DNA of 64,000 nucleotides, from positions 1,860,001-1,924,000 of the forward strand of contig OY759981.1 in assembly GCA_963662895.1 (NCBI GenBank), read 5' to 3'. Each line of letters starts with the position of its first letter. The stretch's first letter is position 1. A program made the translations under genes and the position numbers. Below the pieces are notes generated by a model. The model saw only the letters and a list, made by a program, of their open reading frames with translations. It was not told where the DNA came from and searched no databases. The stretch comes from GWE2-42-39 sp963662895 (GTDB lineage: Bacteria; Bacteroidota; Bacteroidia; Bacteroidales; Prolixibacteraceae). Below, piece by piece: positions 1-8,318 of this stretch.

Positions 1-1369
1 TTCGTTCGTTACGGATCAGGTTAATCCATTGCTGCTGACTGTAACCGGCATAAGCAGGCAGGGTTACATCGGCCACGCTCATATCGAGACCTGCCCTTTT
101 CCTGATCTGGTTAATGCAACTTTTTGCCAGATCGTCCACATCATTCAGCATAATTTTTGCTTCGGCATAAGTGAGTAACACTTCAGCATAACGAAGAAGC
201 CCGTATTCCATGGTTCCGCCGCTTTTAAAAGCATCAGCCTCATCCACAAATTTCCGGAACCAGTAGCCCGATTTACTTGCCCTTTCTTTTTCGTAAAACA
301 TCGGGCTGTTTTCGTTATAAATATCGATTTCTTCACCGTAAAAAATGTCCCCGTTTCCCATGATACTGGCGCTGTAACGCGGATCGCGGTTTAAGCCCGG
401 ATTTAACTCGTATTCTTCTTTGGAGTGAAGCGGGCATTCATCAATTTTGCGGCCCTGCAGGGTCCAGTACGAATCGACCAGCGATTTCAGGGGGACAACA
501 TACGACTGCCCGGAGCCTGTCCGGTAGTGTGGCCCTAAATATTGAAACGAACGCGATGCCGAATTTCCTGTACTCTCCAGGTCGAAATGGATGATAAACT
601 CTTTGTTGTTGGAACAGGCTTTATATTGGAATAAATCGCCGTAATTGGGATATAACTCCCAGAGCCCGCAGTCCATGATTTCTTTGGCCAGTTTAGCGGC
701 CAGTTCGTATCGCCCGTTATACAGGGCGTAGCGCATTACCAAAGCTTTCAGCGAATAACGGTTGAACATATACTTGTCAGTTGTGTATTCTTCGGCCGGT
801 AATTTTGCGGCGATCACTTTCGACTCGGTAAACAGGTAATCCAGTATTTCATCCTTTGGAGTTGCCGGTTGTGTTGCTTCGGTCAGGGACGCCGGTTCCA
901 GCAGAAACGGAACATTACCCCAGTGGAAGGTCAGGTAAAAGTAGTGCCAGAGCCGCAGGGCTTCGAGTATGCTTTTGTATTTGTCCCTTACTGCTTCATC
1001 CTCCACATAAGGAACACCGGTATTGGCTATAAATGTGTTCAGCCGGCCCAGGTGTTTCATGTGCAGTTCGTAATAATACAGGAAAGCCGTTGTATTGCTG
1101 TCGAAATTCCCGTTGGCAATAAGCTGGCTGTGTTGTCCCTCAACCCGTCCGTAAGCATTGTCCGATTTGGCATCGTCCATATAAAATAAAAGCCGGGTAG
1201 TGGAGGGTTGGGTGAATACATCAAGGTAGCTGCTGTAAACCACCCGCCGGAGGTCTTCTTCATCGTTAAAAAATTCCACAAAGGAAGTGGCCGTGGGATC
1301 GGTTTTATCCAAAAAATTTTCACATCCCCATAATATGGTTGCGCATATGATTACGATAATCTTTTTCAT
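1..1369 (-). CDS. SusD/RagB-like outer-membrane lipoprotein, C-terminus cut by window edge
   Basis: About 456 codons are present. The start is the ATG at 1369, giving MKKIIVIICATILWGCENF, a lipoprotein signal with lipobox Cys at residue 16. SusD proteins are surface glycan- or nutrient-binding lipoproteins that cap a SusC channel. Typical SusD features are visible: an early FLDKTDPT segment, TPR-like helices (for example NRYSLKALVMRYALYNGRY), and near the truncation the family block LLRYAEVLLTYAEAKI followed by INQIRKRAGL. The gene lies 18 nt downstream of the SusC gene on the same strand, so the two form an operon. Only the extreme C-terminus is missing. The substrate cannot be told from sequence. 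Confidence 0.93.
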   Translation of the reverse strand, partial: MKKIIVIICATILWGCENFLDKTDPTATSFVEFFNDEEDLRRVVYSSYLDVFTQPSTTRLLFYMDDAKSDNAYGRVEGQHSQLIANGNFDSNTTAFLYYYELHMKHLGRLNTFIANTGVPYVEDEAVRDKYKSILEALRLWHYFYLTFHWGNVPFLLEPASLTEATQPATPKDEILDYLFTESKVIAAKLPAEEYTTDKYMFNRYSLKALVMRYALYNGRYELAAKLAKEIMDCGLWELYPNYGDLFQYKACSNNKEFIIHFDLESTGNSASRSFQYLGPHYRTGSGQSYVVPLKSLVDSYWTLQGRKIDECPLHSKEEYELNPGLNRDPRYSASIMGNGDIFYGEEIDIYNENSPMFYEKERASKSGYWFRKFVDEADAFKSGGTMEYGLLRYAEVLLTYAEAKIMLNDVDDLAKSCINQIRKRAGLDMSVADVTLPAYAGYSQQQWINLIRNER

Positions 1370-1387
1370 TTTCAATACTGTTTTTCG

Positions 1388-4330
1388 TTAAAATATACTT
1401 GCCTGGATGCCTAAGCTGAAAGTCGCCATCCGGGGATAGTTTCCGTTTCCGCCATCCCGTTCCGGTTCCAGACCTTCCCATTTGGTAAATGTAAAAGCAT
1501 CCTGTGCGTTGAAGTAAATACGAACCTTCCCGATGCTGTTCCCTATTTTGGGCACGGTATAACCCAGTTGTATGGTTTTAATGCGGAAATATGCTGCATC
1601 GTCCAGCCATACATCGCTCAGGTTGGCATTGGGAGACGAGCCGGTCCACATACGCGGGAAGCGGCTGTTCAGGTTGGTTGGCGTCCATCGGTTATCCATG
1701 TATTTCTGCCGCGGTGTTCCCAGGCTGTTGCTCGAACCGTCCATCAGTACCGGGTAGCCTTCCATCCCGTTTAAGCGACCTTTCCGTTTACCGACTCCCT
1801 GCCCCAGGACCGAGAAATCCCATCGTTTGTATTTCAGATCGATGCTGACCGAGTAGTTATAATGAGGGAACGGGTCTCCAAGGTTCACCTTGTCTTTGTT
1901 ATTAATAATCCCGTCGTTATTCTGGTCAACATACTTAATGTCGCCCGGCAATGTGTTGGGTAATTTGGCCGCAGTAGCATCCACTTCTGCCTGATCTTTA
2001 AAGAACCCATCGCTTTGGTACCCGTAGTAGTTGTCAACAGCAATCCCCTTGTACCATATTTTATCGTCATTATCTTTAAAAATAAGAGTATCCGAGTCGC
2101 TGTAGCCTGCTTTCAGTACCTTGTTTTTATTATCGAAAATCATGGCCCCGACGCTGTATTCCAGGTCACCGATCTTATCGCTCCATTTGGCCGAGAGCTC
2201 CCAGCCTTTGTTTTCAACCTCGCCGATATTTACCGACGAGGTCAGGTAATAGGAACCTGTAAGCGGGGGTACCGGAAAGTCGGAATAAATGAGGTCGTAC
2301 GATTTCTTAATATACGTGTCGAAAGTTATGCCGAGCCGGTTATTCAGCATCGTAATGTCAGCACCGATATTGGTTTGTTTTTGTTTTTCCCAGGTGAAGT
2401 CGGGATTGGGCACCCGCATGGTCCATCCCCAGGTATTTACGATCTCCTGCCATAAATACGGGTCAACATCTTCGTTCCCGATCAGTCCGTACGAAAGCCT
2501 GAGTTTAAGATTGTTCAGGAAGCCGCTTCCGGTCAGCGATGACATGAAATTTTCGTTGTGCAGGTTCCATCCCAGTGAAGCCGAGGGGAACGTTCCCCAG
2601 CGGTGCCCCGGTGCAAATTTACTGCTGCCATCGGCCCGTACGGTTGTTTCGAGCAGGTAACGGTTGTCGAACGAGTAGTTGAGCTTGGTGAAAAACGACG
2701 ACTTGGTAACTTCCCGGTAATCGGTATAATTGTAACTCATGATTTCCGATCCAAGGATAAAATACACCTTGTCTTTTTCTTTCCGCAGAGGTGTTTCATA
2801 ATTCAAAAGGCCGCGGGCAGTAATCTGGCTTACACTTACGCCCTGCGACGAACCTACACTGTTGCTCCATGTGGTTACCGGCTTGCCGTCGCCATCGAAA
2901 AACTTAAAGGTTTCCCGCTTGTATTTCTCAGCCGACTTGTTAATCATGTACGAGACATTTCCCATCAGCGACAGTTTGTCGGTAATGTAATAGCGCGGTC
3001 TCAGGTTAATGGTGCTCCGGTCGTGCAGGGCATTCCACGAACCGCCGTGTTTAATCGAAGCAACGGGGTTCATCTGGTTATGCAGCATGTAATGTTCGGG
3101 CAGGTCCGAATCGTAGTAAACAGCCTGCGTGGGGTTCATCTTCCATGCCGTTTTGTACAGCCCGTGCCCGTCGGTGTTGGCATACAGACGGTCCACCTGC
3201 AGGCGGTGTGCATAGAAATCGGCCAGCAGTACAAACTTGTCAGCAATATTAATATTGGTATTGAACCGGGCGCTGAACTTTTGGGTACCTTCTTCATCGT
3301 TCAGCCCGTTTTCTTCGATATAACCCAGCATCAAATTGAAGGTGCCGACCCCGCCGCCGCCCGAGATATTAGCCGAGGTATTGCTCGAGTGGGCCGTGCG
3401 TTGCATAATGGCATCGAGCCAGTCGGTGCTGGGATAGTTCACCGGGTCGTCGCCTTTTTCGGCATGTTGGATATCTGTTTCTGTATAAAGCAACGTTTGT
3501 CCCTGCATTTCCTTTGCCTCGTTGTTGAGCCGCATGTAATCGGCTGCATTTACAAAGTCGGGCAGGTCGATCGGGTGTTGTACAGCCACCCAACTGTGCA
3601 GGTCGACTTTAAACCGGCTGGCAGTACCCCGCCGGGTTTCGATAATAATAACCCCGTTGGCTCCGCGCGAGCCGTACATCGAGGCCGAAGCCGCATCTTT
3701 TAACACACTGATGCTTTTTATCTGGTTAGGGTCGATGTCGGTGAGCGACTGTTCCATCCCGTCGATAATCACCAGCGGCGAAGCATTTTGCAGGGTACTG
3801 AGGCCCCTGATGCGTATTTCGCCCGGCACACTGCCCGGCAGGTTACTGCCCTGCATCAGGTAGGTACCCGAAATAGTTCCGCTGAACCCTTCTTCCAGTT
3901 TTACAATGGGCCGCGTTTTTACCTTGTCCATGTCGATTACTTCGATGGATGAAGCCAGGTGCTTGCGTTCCACCTCGTTGTAACCTACTACCACCACTTC
4001 ATCGACTGTAATGTTGTTTTCCACCAGTATCACATCAATCTGTTGTTTCCCGGTGGTACTGATCTGCTGGTCGCGGTATCCCATGCAGGTAAACAGCAGG
4101 GTAACATCGCCCGGCACTGATAGCTCGTAGTGGCCCTGTTCGTTGGTTGCTGTACCAAGGGTTAAGCCTTTTACCAACACATTGGCAAACGGGACCGGCG
4201 CCCCCTGGGTGTCGCGTACCGTGCCCTGAACTGTTTTTTGCTGTGCCTGAGCCAGAACACCAAACAGCAGCAAAACAAAGAGCATAGAAATTCCATAAAC
4301 ACGGAAACGTGTTTTTACATTGTTTTTCAT
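1388..4330 (-). CDS. SusC/RagA-family TonB-dependent outer-membrane transporter
   Basis: This 980-aa protein has a signal peptide ending near AQAQQK (about residue 30). A carboxypeptidase-regulatory-like beta-sandwich follows (about 33-110: VQGTVRDTQGAPVPFANVLV), then a TonB-box-like VDEVVVVGY, a plug domain with IRIRGLSTLQNASPLVIIDG and LKDAASASMYGSRGANGVI, and a 22-strand barrel to the C-terminal FSLGIQASIF. There is no N-terminal STN domain, so unlike the SusC at 23761 it should not signal to an anti-sigma factor. It imports an oligosaccharide or other large nutrient with the SusD-like protein immediately downstream. Length and motif order are normal for the family. Confidence 0.96.
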   Translation of the reverse strand: MKNNVKTRFRVYGISMLFVLLLFGVLAQAQQKTVQGTVRDTQGAPVPFANVLVKGLTLGTATNEQGHYELSVPGDVTLLFTCMGYRDQQISTTGKQQIDVILVENNITVDEVVVVGYNEVERKHLASSIEVIDMDKVKTRPIVKLEEGFSGTISGTYLMQGSNLPGSVPGEIRIRGLSTLQNASPLVIIDGMEQSLTDIDPNQIKSISVLKDAASASMYGSRGANGVIIIETRRGTASRFKVDLHSWVAVQHPIDLPDFVNAADYMRLNNEAKEMQGQTLLYTETDIQHAEKGDDPVNYPSTDWLDAIMQRTAHSSNTSANISGGGGVGTFNLMLGYIEENGLNDEEGTQKFSARFNTNINIADKFVLLADFYAHRLQVDRLYANTDGHGLYKTAWKMNPTQAVYYDSDLPEHYMLHNQMNPVASIKHGGSWNALHDRSTINLRPRYYITDKLSLMGNVSYMINKSAEKYKRETFKFFDGDGKPVTTWSNSVGSSQGVSVSQITARGLLNYETPLRKEKDKVYFILGSEIMSYNYTDYREVTKSSFFTKLNYSFDNRYLLETTVRADGSSKFAPGHRWGTFPSASLGWNLHNENFMSSLTGSGFLNNLKLRLSYGLIGNEDVDPYLWQEIVNTWGWTMRVPNPDFTWEKQKQTNIGADITMLNNRLGITFDTYIKKSYDLIYSDFPVPPLTGSYYLTSSVNIGEVENKGWELSAKWSDKIGDLEYSVGAMIFDNKNKVLKAGYSDSDTLIFKDNDDKIWYKGIAVDNYYGYQSDGFFKDQAEVDATAAKLPNTLPGDIKYVDQNNDGIINNKDKVNLGDPFPHYNYSVSIDLKYKRWDFSVLGQGVGKRKGRLNGMEGYPVLMDGSSNSLGTPRQKYMDNRWTPTNLNSRFPRMWTGSSPNANLSDVWLDDAAYFRIKTIQLGYTVPKIGNSIGKVRIYFNAQDAFTFTKWEGLEPERDGGNGNYPRMATFSLGIQASIF

Positions 4331-4541
4331 AAATTTGAAAAAATTTATAAGTTAATACTATCCTGCGGCTCCTTTCGTACGCCAAATACTGAACAGGGCG
4401 CCGCAGGAGATTTTTTGTTCCGGGAAAATCCCCCGGCGGTTTTTAAGTTTGATTGAATTAGTTTTTTAATTCATAGGCAAAAGGGGTTTGTAGTTTGATG
4501 AATGCAAATATTGGTAAATAAATCCACATAAACAAAAAAAT

Positions 4542-4901
4542 ATGGAAATAAACCACAAAAGGATTTTATCTGATAATCTACGAATACTAAGAAAACAACT
4601 TGGAATGAGTCAAGAATCTTTTAGTAGTATATTTCATGTAAATAGAGATAACGTAGCATCTTACGAAAGAGGAAGTGAACCTAAATTATCCTTCCTTTTA
4701 GATGTATCTAATTATTTCAATATTAAATTAGATGATTTAGTTACTTGTGACTTGAGTACACAAATTGATTTATTGACTAAAAAGGAAGATCGTGAAAACA
4801 AACAATTAACTACCGAAAAAACAACCTTGGAAATGATCCGTGAACTCTCAGCCGAAATTGCACTCCTGAAAAAGGAGGTTGAAGAGTTGAAGAAAAGATA
4901 A
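4542..4901 (+). CDS. XRE-family HTH regulator with C-terminal coiled coil
   Basis: This 119-aa protein has a helix-turn-helix at about residues 10-65 (LRILRKQLGMSQESFSSIFHV, then NRDNVASYERGSEPKLS). A Lys/Glu-rich amphipathic tail follows (about 78-119) and probably forms a coiled coil for dimerisation. It probably represses transcription nearby, but its target is unknown. The gene is clearly more AT-rich than the SusC gene beside it, like the restriction-modification genes to its right, so it fits the imported defence patch. It runs convergent with the endonuclease gene. The remnant of a deaminase gene begins at its stop codon. Confidence 0.85.
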   Translation: MEINHKRILSDNLRILRKQLGMSQESFSSIFHVNRDNVASYERGSEPKLSFLLDVSNYFNIKLDDLVTCDLSTQIDLLTKKEDRENKQLTTEKTTLEMIRELSAEIALLKKEVEELKKR

Positions 4902-4902
4902 A

Positions 4903-5170
4903 GGGAACATTTATGCAGGCTGCAATATTGAACAGGTTTATAGAAATAAAGATATTCACGCAGAAGTCAATGCTATTAGCAATATGGTAATATAAATTTA
5001 TCGGAATCCTTATTGTTGCCAAAAGAGAGCGGTTTACTCCATGTGGTTGCTGTTTGGATTGGATATTTCAATTTGGGGGACCAGAAGCAGAAGTTGCATA
5101 TCAAACTATGCCAAACCAAAATCCTAAGAAGTTTAAAGCAAAAGAATTAATGCCATATTATCCTTACTGA
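4903..5170 (+). pseudogene. Cytidine-deaminase-like remnant, N-truncated and frameshifted
   Basis: Two reading frames together reconstruct most of a cytidine-deaminase-fold zinc site. Frame one (from 4903) reads GNIYAGCNIEQVYRNKDIHA and continues EVNAISNMVI to a stop at about 4993. It contains the HAE zinc/catalytic motif. After a +1 shift the second frame (from about 4995) reads LIVAKRERFTPCGCCLDWIF and ends KELMPYYPY at the TGA at 5168-5170. It contains the PCxxC zinc motif. The N-terminal third is absent, and no start codon gives a continuous product. The 3' end overlaps the convergent endonuclease gene by 7 bp. Family assignment rests on both zinc motifs in the right order and spacing. 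The deaminase subtype (nucleoside, blasticidin-like or other) cannot be told. Confidence 0.72.
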
Positions 5171-6345
5171 TGATATTTTTCTTTGGCAAAATTCAGAAAT
5201 CGGGTTAGTGTCCAAATGTCACTTCTACATTCTTTAGGAAAAGTCTCTAAATAAGGTTGAGGAACGACCAATGTGACTCCATATTTCTTCATTTCAAGAA
5301 GTTGATTGGCAGATATTCCCTGCTGTAAAGTAAAGAGATGTTTTTGAGAAATTTTATCAGCTTCATTAACGACTTGACGCCATCTGTCTTTACAGGTTGT
5401 TTTTGCTCCAAGAAAAATTAAGGTATTATCGTCTTTACTCGCATTATAGTAATACTCAATACTCGGAAATATGAAATCAGGCTTTTTGTTTTGTTCCGTT
5501 ACAGGTTGAGCGGAATAGGGTATTTCCCAGAGATTGAATGCTTCTGATAGGTGATGTTCTAATGATTTTCCAGCTCTGGACTTTCTGCGGTTCAAAATTG
5601 AGTTGGCTGTTGTTATCAAGTTGTCAACAGAAGGGAAAGGCTCCCTTATAATTGAACCATATCTATCATTTTCAATATATTTAAAAAGATCATATTCAAT
5701 AGAAAGCCACGCCAAAAGCTCTTGATCAGGGGCTTTAAGGATATTTTTAATTCCATGTTGGTAAGCCTCTGCAAAGATGTTTCTGGCTCCCGAAGCAAGT
5801 ATTGCAGTAGGAGGGAAGTCCTCTTGCAGTGTTTTCAAAAATTTTTGAAAGAGCTTTAAGAGCAAATCTTCTGCTGTTTGCTGGGAATTTTTAGGGATAA
5901 ATTGATTTGTTTCAGTCGCAGATATACCGAATGCATTGAAAAAATCTTCAATATCATCATCTGATGATAAAACAAACGCTTCGTAAAATTTATCTGCTTT
6001 TTTCGAGATGATTAATAAATCACCAATATTACTTTCTTCCCTAAATGGAAATCCCCTTCTAAAACGAGTAAGGCGGTATTCATTTCTGGTTTCTTGTCCG
6101 TAATAAATAAATCGACTGTCTGTTTCGAAATCATTTTGCCATTTTACTTTTACAGTGACATCTTTGTTGCTCCCCTTTTCTCCTGGAGTATCAAAAAAAA
6201 GCGAATAGCATTTCTTTGATATATGAAACCCTGACTGATGAGATTCTGTCGCTTTTGTGTCGTTTGGTGCAATAAACTTGCAATACGATAAGTCATTTGT
6301 ATTACAAGCATTAATAGCCATACTTAAAATTTCATTCATGAGCAT
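5164..6345 (-). CDS. EcoRII-family type II restriction endonuclease
   Basis: This 393-aa protein is the expected size for EcoRII. The N-terminal half resembles the effector-binding domain (about 65-130, RFRRGFPFREESNIGDLLII). The C-terminal half carries a PD-(D/E)xK nuclease: RAGKSLEHHLSEAF, then PDFIFPS, then LGAKTTCKDRWRQVVNEADK (about residues 260-330). These match the E...PD...KxxxKxRWRQ layout of the EcoRII/SsoII/PspGI group, which cuts CCWGG-like or CCNGG-like sites. The gene overlaps the methyltransferase gene by 14 bp, so the two are coupled. The cognate site CCWGG is inferred from the Dcm-like methyltransferase and Vsr partners, not proven. Confidence 0.9.
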   Translation of the reverse strand: MLMNEILSMAINACNTNDLSYCKFIAPNDTKATESHQSGFHISKKCYSLFFDTPGEKGSNKDVTVKVKWQNDFETDSRFIYYGQETRNEYRLTRFRRGFPFREESNIGDLLIISKKADKFYEAFVLSSDDDIEDFFNAFGISATETNQFIPKNSQQTAEDLLLKLFQKFLKTLQEDFPPTAILASGARNIFAEAYQHGIKNILKAPDQELLAWLSIEYDLFKYIENDRYGSIIREPFPSVDNLITTANSILNRRKSRAGKSLEHHLSEAFNLWEIPYSAQPVTEQNKKPDFIFPSIEYYYNASKDDNTLIFLGAKTTCKDRWRQVVNEADKISQKHLFTLQQGISANQLLEMKKYGVTLVVPQPYLETFPKECRSDIWTLTRFLNFAKEKYHQ

Positions 6346-7522
6346 CTAAAATTTTAATCACTTCTTTCGCTACTGCGTTCATCAGTGGCATTACTACAGA
6401 GTTCCCAAATTGCCGGTACGCTTGGTTATCTGATACGGGAATAATAAAGGTGTCAGGAAACCCCTGAAGCCTAGCACATTCTCTTGGAGTCAATCTTCTA
6501 GGATTGGATTTTCCTTGCGGAATTAATATTTCTGCACCGTCTTTATAGTAACGGGCACTCATTGTTCTACTTATACCATTCAGGTCAGTTAAGCCATATC
6601 CAAAGCCGTTGCCCTGCGATTTGTGTTTGGCCGCATAATCTTTTAAATAGTTCCAGAGTTTATCTGAAAGGGTATATTTGGGATTTGGATCTACTTCCAG
6701 AATTTCTCCCACTATTCTTGTGGGTTCAGGAAGATCCGGAAAATTAAAATTTTCATTTCCGCCATAAATGTCTTTGTTGAAACCAACAATTATTATCCTT
6801 TCTCTATGCTGAGGAACAAAATGTTTCCCGTCAAGTACCTTGAAATAAACTGAATAATTTAGTTGTTCGAGTGTCGATTTTATAACCTTGAAAGTTTTTC
6901 CTTTATCGTGAGAAAGTAAGTTTTTTACATTCTCAAGCATAAAAGCTTTGGGACGTTTTTCATTTAAAATCCTTGCTATATCAAAAAAGAGGGTCCCCTG
7001 TGTTTCATCCAGAAATCCGTGATTTCGTCCTAAACTGTTCTTTTTTGAAACTCCAGCAATAGAAAATGGTTGACAAGGAAATCCACCCAATAAAATATCG
7101 TGGTCTGGTATAAACTTTTCGTCGATTTTTGTAATGTCTCCAAATGGCACTTCTCCAAAATTCGCTTCATAAGTAATTTTTGCGAATTTGTTATACTCTG
7201 AAGAGAAGACACATTTACCTCCGACATTTTGATAGGCCATTCTTATTCCACCAATTCCGGCAAATAAATCGATGAAAGTAAATTTTGGATTTTTCGGAGA
7301 AGGGAAGGGAATGTCGTCCCACTCAAAATTCAGTTTAAATGCAGCATCTTCCACTAAATCCTGACCACTGCCGTTTAATTCTGCTTTTAAGATGGCAGAA
7401 TATTTATCACGATCATAGCAGTTTGGATTGTGTAAAAAGTGAGTTAAACCTGCCAGATTATCGTCTAATTCTTTTCTTTTTTCAAGAGTTAATTTTTTAC
7501 GAATAGTAGAGTACTTAATCAT
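6332..7522 (-). CDS. DNA (cytosine-5) methyltransferase, Dcm/M.EcoRII-like
   Basis: This 396-aa enzyme methylates C5 of cytosine in the restriction site. All key motifs are present in order: motif I FIDLFAGIGGIRMAYQNVGG (AdoMet binding), motif IV GGFPCQPFSIAG with the catalytic Cys, motif VI ENVKNL, motif VIII QHRERIIIVGF, and motifs IX/X RRLTPRECARLQGFPD and AYRQFGNSV. The roughly 80-residue N-terminal extension before motif I is typical of Dcm/M.EcoRII. It overlaps the controller gene by 4 bp (ATGA) and the endonuclease gene by 14 bp, giving order C-M-R on the minus strand. It protects host DNA from the endonuclease. Vsr repairs the T:G mismatches its product generates on deamination. Confidence 0.95.
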   Translation of the reverse strand: MIKYSTIRKKLTLEKRKELDDNLAGLTHFLHNPNCYDRDKYSAILKAELNGSGQDLVEDAAFKLNFEWDDIPFPSPKNPKFTFIDLFAGIGGIRMAYQNVGGKCVFSSEYNKFAKITYEANFGEVPFGDITKIDEKFIPDHDILLGGFPCQPFSIAGVSKKNSLGRNHGFLDETQGTLFFDIARILNEKRPKAFMLENVKNLLSHDKGKTFKVIKSTLEQLNYSVYFKVLDGKHFVPQHRERIIIVGFNKDIYGGNENFNFPDLPEPTRIVGEILEVDPNPKYTLSDKLWNYLKDYAAKHKSQGNGFGYGLTDLNGISRTMSARYYKDGAEILIPQGKSNPRRLTPRECARLQGFPDTFIIPVSDNQAYRQFGNSVVMPLMNAVAKEVIKILDAHE

Positions 7523-7749
7523 TTGTTTTCAAAAAGATTTGAGGTAAAAAACTCGTTTAACGGAATATTGAGTGACTGGACGATTTTGTAAATGTTTTGA
7601 ATGGAAACATTTCGTTTTCCGTTTTCAACACTAGTCATATAAGTTCGGTCAATACCGGCTTTGAGTGCCAGTGCCTCCTGACTGAGACCTTGCGATTGCC
7701 TCAATTCTTTGATTCTTAATCCAAATTGCTTTTGTATATCCATGACCAT
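7519..7749 (-). CDS. Restriction-modification controller (C) protein, XRE-family
   Basis: This 76-aa helix-turn-helix protein has the compact size of C proteins (FGLRIKELRQSQGLSQEALA, then DRTYMTSVENGKRNVSIQNI). C proteins bind a C-box upstream of their own gene. At low concentration they activate C and R transcription, and at high concentration they repress it, which delays endonuclease until methylation is complete. I chose the ATG at 7749. It has an AGGGG ribosome site 7 nt upstream, while an in-frame GTG at 7794 would place the C-box inside the coding region. The stop overlaps the methyltransferase start, so C, M and R are one operon. Confidence 0.85.
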   Translation of the reverse strand: MVMDIQKQFGLRIKELRQSQGLSQEALALKAGIDRTYMTSVENGKRNVSIQNIYKIVQSLNIPLNEFFTSNLFENK

Positions 7750-7766
7750 AAAGCTACCCCTATGTT

Positions 7767-7792
7767 GTTTATAGGTCAACGGACTATAGGTC
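7767..7792 (-). promoter_or_regulatory. C-box operator pair for the controller protein
   Basis: Read on the minus strand there are two near-palindromic half-boxes, GACCTATAGTC (7782-7792) and GACCTATAAAC (7767-7777), separated by CGTT. From memory, this resembles known C-boxes such as the C.AhdI type (ACTTATAGTC, CCGT/G spacer, second box). The pair sits 18 nt upstream of the chosen start of the controller. A stronger upstream and a weaker downstream box would match the activation-then-repression logic of C proteins. Confidence 0.7.
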
Positions 7793-7823
7793 ACATTAAG
7801 GTGGAGTTATGAACAGGTAGTTG

Positions 7824-8240
7824 TTAGATCGAAAGCGCTTGAATAAGATTATCTAAAGTCACCTTAATAATAGTTGGCTTTAGCTCGCACTCCCACAAGG
7901 TTATCACCCGCCAGCCTTTCACATTCAGGGCAATTTCGGCTTGCTTGTCGCGCTTTTGGGTATCTTTAATTTTTTGCAGCCACCATTCAGTGCGTGTTTT
8001 CGGGAGTACAAAATACTTGCAGCCTTTATGCCCGTGCCAGAAGCATCCGTTAATAAAAATCACGGTTTTGTACCTGGGGAGGACGATGTCGGGTTTTCCC
8101 GGCAGGTCTTTTACATTCAGCCGGTAACGGAAGCCATTCGCAAACAGGAATTTCCGCACCACCAGTTCCGGCCTGGTATCCTTCCCTTTTATGCGGCTCA
8201 TATTGTAGCTCCGGGTTGCTTTATCGTGCACATCGGTCAT
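7824..8240 (-). CDS. vsr: Very-short-patch repair endonuclease Vsr
   Basis: This 138-aa protein is normal for Vsr. Vsr nicks 5' of the T in T:G mismatches that arise when 5-methylcytosine in a Dcm-type site deaminates, and so protects the methylated site from mutation. Diagnostic segments are the N-terminal TRSYNMSRIKGKDTRPELVV (Arg-Ser-xNMS-I...T.PE), GKPDIVLPRYKTVIFINGCF with the catalytic Asp, then WHGHKGC and KRDKQAEIALNVKGWRVITL with ECELK. It is encoded just upstream of the controller gene, on the same strand but before the C-box, so it has its own promoter. It completes the Dcm-like system. Confidence 0.95.
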   Translation of the reverse strand: MTDVHDKATRSYNMSRIKGKDTRPELVVRKFLFANGFRYRLNVKDLPGKPDIVLPRYKTVIFINGCFWHGHKGCKYFVLPKTRTEWWLQKIKDTQKRDKQAEIALNVKGWRVITLWECELKPTIIKVTLDNLIQALSI

Positions 8241-8244
8241 AGGA

Positions 8245-8252
8245 CAAAGGTA
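8245..8252 (-). promoter_or_regulatory. -7 promoter element of vsr, predicting a leaderless mRNA
   Basis: On the minus strand the sequence is TACCTTTG, an exact match to the Bacteroidota -7 consensus TAnnTTTG. Only TCCT separates it from the ATG. Transcription would start at or next to the start codon. No clear -33 TTTG was seen. Confidence 0.5.
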
Positions 8253-8282
8253 GTAAAAGTTGGGGAGGAGAAGAGGAGCTGT

Positions 8283-8318
8283 AAACCTTCAGGGGTTCAG
8301 AAACCCTGAAGGTTTTTT
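8283..8318 (+). repeat. Inverted repeat with T-run (terminator-like)
   Basis: The arms AAACCTTCAGGG and CCCTGAAGGTTT form a 12-bp stem with a short loop, followed on the plus strand by a run of six T (8313-8318). No plus-strand gene precedes it. On the minus strand it forms the last codons of the truncated gene at 8297-8530. I think, from general knowledge, that similar CCTTCAGGG palindromes are dispersed in other Bacteroidota genomes, so this may be a REP-like unit. Confidence 0.6.

Noticed and set aside
2603..3703. Long plus-strand reading frame (366 codons) opposite the SusC gene
   Set aside because: It lies entirely antisense to a clear SusC coding region, has no domain or start signal, and reflects codon bias of the real gene.
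7750..7794. GTG start giving a 91-aa controller protein
   Set aside because: It would place the C-box inside the coding region. The ATG at 7749 has a good ribosome site.
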